From NCBI GenBank assembly GCA_026874595.1, contig CM049310.1, positions 31,003,558 through 31,067,557 on the forward strand: a DNA stretch of 64,000 nucleotides. Reading direction: 5' to 3'. The notes below the pieces were generated by a model. The model was not told where the DNA came from and did no database searches. It was given only the letters and a program-made list of their open reading frames with translations. Positions 58,805-64,000 of this stretch are shown here, one piece after another. The stretch comes from Sipunculus nudus. Its lineage: Eukaryota; Annelida; Sipuncula; Golfingiida; Sipunculidae. The number at the start of each line of letters is the position of its first letter. Within the stretch, counting starts at the first letter, position 1. The translations under genes and the position numbers were made by a program.

Positions 58805-61800
58805 AAAAGATACGAGTTCTGACTAAACCATATTGCCATCTGTGACACTAGAAACCGCACTAACACTTTTTAACCTGGGGTGACTGTAAGCACTCAACAC
58901 ACTTTTTATGTTCTGTGTTTACCATATATATATTCCACCAAGACATGGCAGTCCACTGCGAGTTTAATCTCGATATACGAGGAATGTTTATTCCTTGATT
59001 TTGTCGTTTTATGAGCATACCGCGAGGAAAACACGGCTGTGATGCAGCAACATCAAAAAGGGCCTCCCTGATGAACGATATTTCTATGCCAGCGTCATTG
59101 GCTGCACGAACAATGGATGAAGTAAAGGATTCTTTCGGCAACTGTAAAAACGAGCTGACGAAACATTCAAGCGAGAACGCATGGCACTCATTCTCAACGT
59201 CATTTAAATTAGCGGTTGGGCCATTCATAACGGCCAAAGTCGCCAGTGGACAAGTCACGCTCCATAGCCCAGGGAAAATTCTTGGTAGCCCGTAAGAATC
59301 TGTAATTAATAGTACTCTGTTAAGACTGAGATTCCTGCAGTGTTAAGATATTTCACGAATATTCAACTGCACCACAACAAAGTTAATACTTGTCATTCCT
59401 ATTTGAAATGTCATTCTGTTCAGGTAAACGACATAAAATTACCCCGTCATTACATCAGGAAAACAGGAAGCCACAGTCAGTTCAGTGGATGTGTGTTATA
59501 TTTTGATGCCTTGTTTCAACCTTCATGCGTCATGTGAACACAGGATTCTGAGTCAATCATTATGCACAGTCGGGGTCGCAGGTGGTGACTGAAATCTTCA
59601 ACCTGAAAAGACATCAAGATTCATAAGGTTAACAAAGCATATTCATACAAATATAAATTGATATATCCATATATCCATTAACTTGAATAAATTAATCCAT
59701 GGAACACTAACAATAATGGTGTATACGAGTTGTACATTATCAAAGATTTTATGTATAATGGCGGACGCCTTGCTTTTTGCTCAAGGACAAAACGCGTTCC
59801 ATTTCTCTCATATATAATGATATTAAATAACTAAGTCTTTTATCTGTAAAACAAAATAATATCAAACCACTTATCCCATTGACACGAAATTTGACCCTCA
59901 GTGTCCAAAGTGAAAATGATAACATAGTGTACCTTATCACAAGAAACTCTTCCATATTTACATACCTGGTATTGGGTGTCCTTACCTATACTTATCGGAC
60001 ATGCCATTCGAAACCAACCTATGTGGGAGAAATATCAGTTAGCTATAAACTTGCCCAAACTTACCCTGTCTGCTACCTAGCAATCAAAGAAATCCATGGA
60101 TTCTCATTCAACCTGAACTCTTCAGTCAGCACGTGATGACCGGAATGTGTAACTACCTGCAGATAAAAAATTCATTAATAATCAATTTTAATTTCTGATA
60201 AACTGATCAACTTTATATATGTCTTGAGGTAATTATAGAATACCTAACGCTGATTTTTTAAATCAGAAGATGAACCTTTTCACGTCTGGTTTCATTTATT
60301 CTGCTTCTCAGTTAATTGTTCAATTTCAGATTGAATTTTATCTGGCAAACCAAAATATTGAGATAATCACAGAAATGTTGAGACATCGCAAACACATAGT
60401 ACTAATCAAACCAGCAGTAATACTGTATTTTGTATAATAAGCGTCTTCGTAATAGGTTATGGTACACTTGTGAACCATCAAGGGCTTTCAATTATAATCT
60501 CTTTTTATATATGCATCCGGATCAGAACTAAGCCTATGCCCTGTTAAAATCAAAGCTCATTTTCAGTTCGTCAGAGGGGAACAGGTTTAATCACAAAGGC
60601 TCAGATATGTGTATTCCTGTTTGTTCTATTATTTTCAATTTCGATTTGTAAGATTTTAAAATTATATTTATACCATACCAGGCTTTCTCCTCCTCGTTCA
60701 TATTTTCAATGATCCCCCTCTTTTGTGTGCAAAGGTAATCTGAAAAGACTGATATTTCTGCAGTTTTAAGATATTATACGAATATTCAACTACCCCACAA
60801 CTAAGTGAACATTTGTTATTCTTATTTGAAATATCATTCTGTTCAGCATCCTTGGAAAACGACATAAAATTACCCCGTTATTACATCAGAAATCCTACAA
60901 GATTTGCAAATGAAGAAATTTGCTACATTTTATCACATGATTATCAGTTTGAGAAAGCATATTTCCAGGAGATTGGGTAATAGTTTTCGTTATGCTCATT
61001 TCGTAAATCAGGAAACTTTACCTCGGTTTCGTGTTTGATTCCGTTAATCCTGCTTCCAAGTTCAACGCCCGAATTCAGATGGATATTTTTAGGGAGACCA
61101 AAGCCCCCTTTATAAACAAATTTCAAACAATTCCACTTCTGCTTATTTGGTCAATTCCGTATGGATACCAGGACAGTACTATTCTCCATCCTTGTTTGCC
61201 AAAACAGACAAACAGTGGATATAAGGAGAGTAGTGTTCTCCATCCTGATAGGCCAAACCAAACAAGCACATATGATTGACCAAATAAGCAGCAAATAGTT
61301 CTTTTTCATTTACCAGATTCTCCTGGTATATCAGAAACTTGCCACAAAAAAAATTCTTTCCGTTTACTCAAAAATTCGAAAATTCAGCAGGATAGACAAG
61401 GTCTGCTAGATCTGATACTCATTTGTATTGAAGATATAGCACCTTTAATTAAAAGCACTCCCCAACCCATGTCTTCTTTCCCTTATAAATATTTTTAAAA
61501 TAAAGGTTTTGTCTTTAAAAAATTCAAATTATGATATAGCCCAAAGTATTCACAAATTTTTACTTTAATCGCGCTGAAAGGCGAGGCTATAATTTTTAAT
61601 AAATCACCGACAGCTCCAAAAACAGGAGGCCACAATCAGTTCAGTGATGTGTATTATATTTTGAATTTTGTTTAAACCTTCCCTAGTGTGTGTCATGTGA
61701 ACATAGGATTCTGAGTCAATCATTATGCACAGTCGGGGTCGCAGGTGGTGACCGAAATCTTCAACCTGAAAGGACATCAAGATTCATAAGGTTAACAAAG

Positions 61801-64000
61801 TATATTCATACAAATATAAATTGATATATCCATATATCCATTCATCTGAATAAATTAATCCATGGAACACTAACAATAATGGTGTATACAGGTTGTATAT
61901 TATTACACATTTTATGTATAATGGCGGACGCCTTGCTTTTTGCTCAAGGACAAAACGCGTTCCATTTCTCTCATATATAATGATATGATATTAAATAACT
62001 TTGGTCTTTTATCTGTAAAACAAGTAATATCAAATCACTCATCCCATTGACACGAAATTTAACCCTCAGTGTCCAAAGTGAGAATGATAACATAGTGTAC
62101 CTTATCGCAAGAAACTCTTCCATATTTACATACCTGGTATTGGGTGTCCCTACCTACACCTGATTTATCGGACATGCCATTCGAAACCAACCTATGTGGG
62201 AGAAATATCAGTTAGCCATAAACTTGCCCAAACTTACCCTGTCTGCTACCTAGCAATCAAAGAAATCAATGGATTCTCATTCAACCTGAACTCTTCAGTC
62301 AGCACGTGATGACCGGAATGTGTAACTACCTGCAGATAAAAAAATATAAATAATCAATTTTAATTTCTGATAAACTGATCAATTTTATATATGTCTTGAG
62401 GATATTATAGAATACCTAACGCTGATTTTTTAAATCAGAAGATGAACCTTTTCACGTCTGGTTTCATTTATTCTGCTTCTCAGTTAATTGTTCAATTTTA
62501 GATTGAATTTTATCTGGCAAACCAAAATATTGAGATAATCACTAAAATGTTGAGACATCACAATCATATAGTACTAATCAAACCAGCAGTAATACTGTAT
62601 TTTGTATAATAAGCGTCTTCGTAATAGGTTATGGTACACTTGTGAACCATCAAGGGCCTTTCAATGATAATCTCTTTTTATATATGCATCCGGATCAAAA
62701 CGAAGCCTATGCCCTGTTAAACTGAAAGCATCTTTTTCAGTTCGTCAGAGGGGAACAGGTTTAATCACAAAGGCTCAAATATGTGTATTCCTGTTTGTTC
62801 TATTATTTTCAATTTCGACTTGTCAGGTCTTAAAATTAAATTTATACCATACCAGGCTCTCCTCCTCGTTCATATACTCATTGATTCCCCGTCTTATTTC
62901 TGCAAAGGTAATCTGAAAAGACTGATATATCTGCAGTGTTAAGATATTATACGAATATTCAACTATTCCACAACTCGGTGAACAGTTGTCATTCTTATTT
63001 GAAATGTCATTCTGTTAAGCATCCTTTGTAAACGACATAAAATAACCCCGTCATTACATCAAAATCCTACAAGATTTGCAAATGAAGAAATTTGCTACAT
63101 TTTTATTAAATGATTATCAGTTTGAGAAAGAATATTTCCAGGAGATATGTTAATAGTTTACGTAATGCTCGTTGAATCTGCTCCCAATTTCAACGCCCGA
63201 ATTCAGATTTATTTTTTTTTGGAGAAACCAAAGCCCCCTTTATATAAACAAATTTCAAACAATTCCACTTCTGCTTATTTGGCCAATTGCGTATGGGTAC
63301 CAGGACAGTACTATTCTCTATCTTTTTTTTGCCAAACAGACAAACAATGGATATAAGGATAGTAGTGTACTCCATCCTGATAGGCCAAACCAAACAGACA
63401 AACACATATGATTGACCAAATAAGCAGCAAATACTACTTTTTCATTTACCAGGTTCTCCTGGTATATCGGAAAATTCAGCAGTTTAGACTAGGTCTGTTA
63501 GATCTGATACTCATTTGTATTGAAGATATAGCGCCTTTAATTAAAAGCACTCCCAAATTCCTGTATTCTTTCCCATATAAATCTTATTTAAGTAAACGTT
63601 TTATCTTTAAAAATTCAAATTGTGATATGGACCAAATTATTCACAAATTTTAATTTAATCGTGCTGAAAGGGAATTGGTTAATAGTTTACGTAATGCTCA
63701 TTTCGTAAATTAGGAAACTTAGCCTCGGTTTCGTGTATGATTACGTTAAATCTGCTCCCAATTTCAACGCCCGAATTCAGATTTATTTTTTTTTGAGAAA
63801 CCGAAGCCCCCTTTATATAAACAAATTTCAAACAATTCCACTTCTGCTTATTTGGCCAATTGCGTATGGGTAACAGGACAGTACTATTCTCCATCTTTTT
63901 TTGCCAAACAGACAAACAATGGATATAAGGATAGTAGTGTTCTCCATCCTGATAGGCCAAACCAAACAAACAAACACATATGATTGACCAAATAAGCAGC
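58240..64000. repeat. 9.68-kb tandem duplication, copy 2 (cut by window end)
   Basis: Nearly identical to 48557-54320. It repeats the ORF1-like 5' part, the unrecognised ORF (58860-59258), both 2.17-kb units, and the start of a 617-bp array at about 63460 onward. The junction reads ...GTAAACGTT|GAAACAAATC..., with little or no microhomology. Confidence 0.95.
58860..59258 (-). CDS. Unrecognised ORF, copy 2
   Basis: Same 132 codons as 49180-49578, without a difference that I can see. See that entry for content. Confidence 0.35.
   Translation of the reverse strand: MTCPLATLAVMNGPTANLNDVENECHAFSLECFVSSFLQLPKESFTSSIVRAANDAGIEISFIREALFDVAASQPCFPRGMLIKRQNQGINIPRISRLNSQWTAMSWWNIYMVNTEHKKCVECLQSPQVKKC

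Overview
This window is nuclear DNA from an animal, most likely a mollusc or another lophotrochozoan. The evidence is spliced coding exons with GT-AG borders in long AT-rich introns, a nuclear receptor coactivator gene, an arachidonate-type lipoxygenase, and a diverse set of metazoan mobile elements (PIF/Harbinger, Penelope-like, Gypsy-type, DIRS/Ngaro-type, LINE, tRNA-derived SINEs). The species is inferred, not shown. No prokaryotic gene organisation, CRISPR array or operon is present.

Region 1 (1-9.8 kb, + strand): the 3' end of a p160/SRC nuclear receptor coactivator gene. Seven exons (1471-7523) join in phase to 430 codons plus stop and end in a C-terminal LXXLL receptor box (LLQQLL). 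A 3' UTR of about 2.2 kb follows, with AATAAA at 9730 and a GT-rich stretch downstream. Four of its introns carry unrelated minisatellites (37, 42, 48 and 19 bp units). Region 2 (10.1-13.4 kb): a 3.2-kb array of 36-bp units with higher-order structure. Region 3 (13.9-21.2 kb): transposon debris, namely a GC-rich inverted-repeat block with a broken Harbinger transposase, a Penelope-like fragment, a 3.1-kb inverted-repeat element (17.2-20.3 kb), and tandem 345-bp repeats.

Region 4 (22.3-26 kb, + strand): four recognisable exons of a lipoxygenase. The iron-ligand exon has an in-frame TGA and runs straight into a 50-bp minisatellite built from its own sequence, and the exons expected next are absent, so this looks like a pseudogene. 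Three tandem SINE-containing units sit in the gap. Region 5 (26-33 kb): AT-rich DNA with dispersed repeats and no recognised gene. Region 6 (33.5-36.5 kb): LTR-like sequence, tRNA-Pro-type primer site, gag and protease of a decayed Gypsy-type retroelement. Region 7 (36.5-46.5 kb): dispersed repeats, a 156-bp satellite (39.1-41.6 kb), a 38-bp GATA-motif array, and a DIRS/Ngaro-type fragment.

Region 8 (46.5-64 kb): nested tandem repeats. A 617-bp monomer forms an array (53.5-58.2 kb), a 2.17-kb unit is repeated twice, and the whole 9.68-kb block, including part of a LINE ORF1-like gene, is duplicated again nearly identically from 58,240 to the window end. All calls come from reading the sequence; no database search was run. 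The two host genes show no functional link beyond being neighbours on the same strand.
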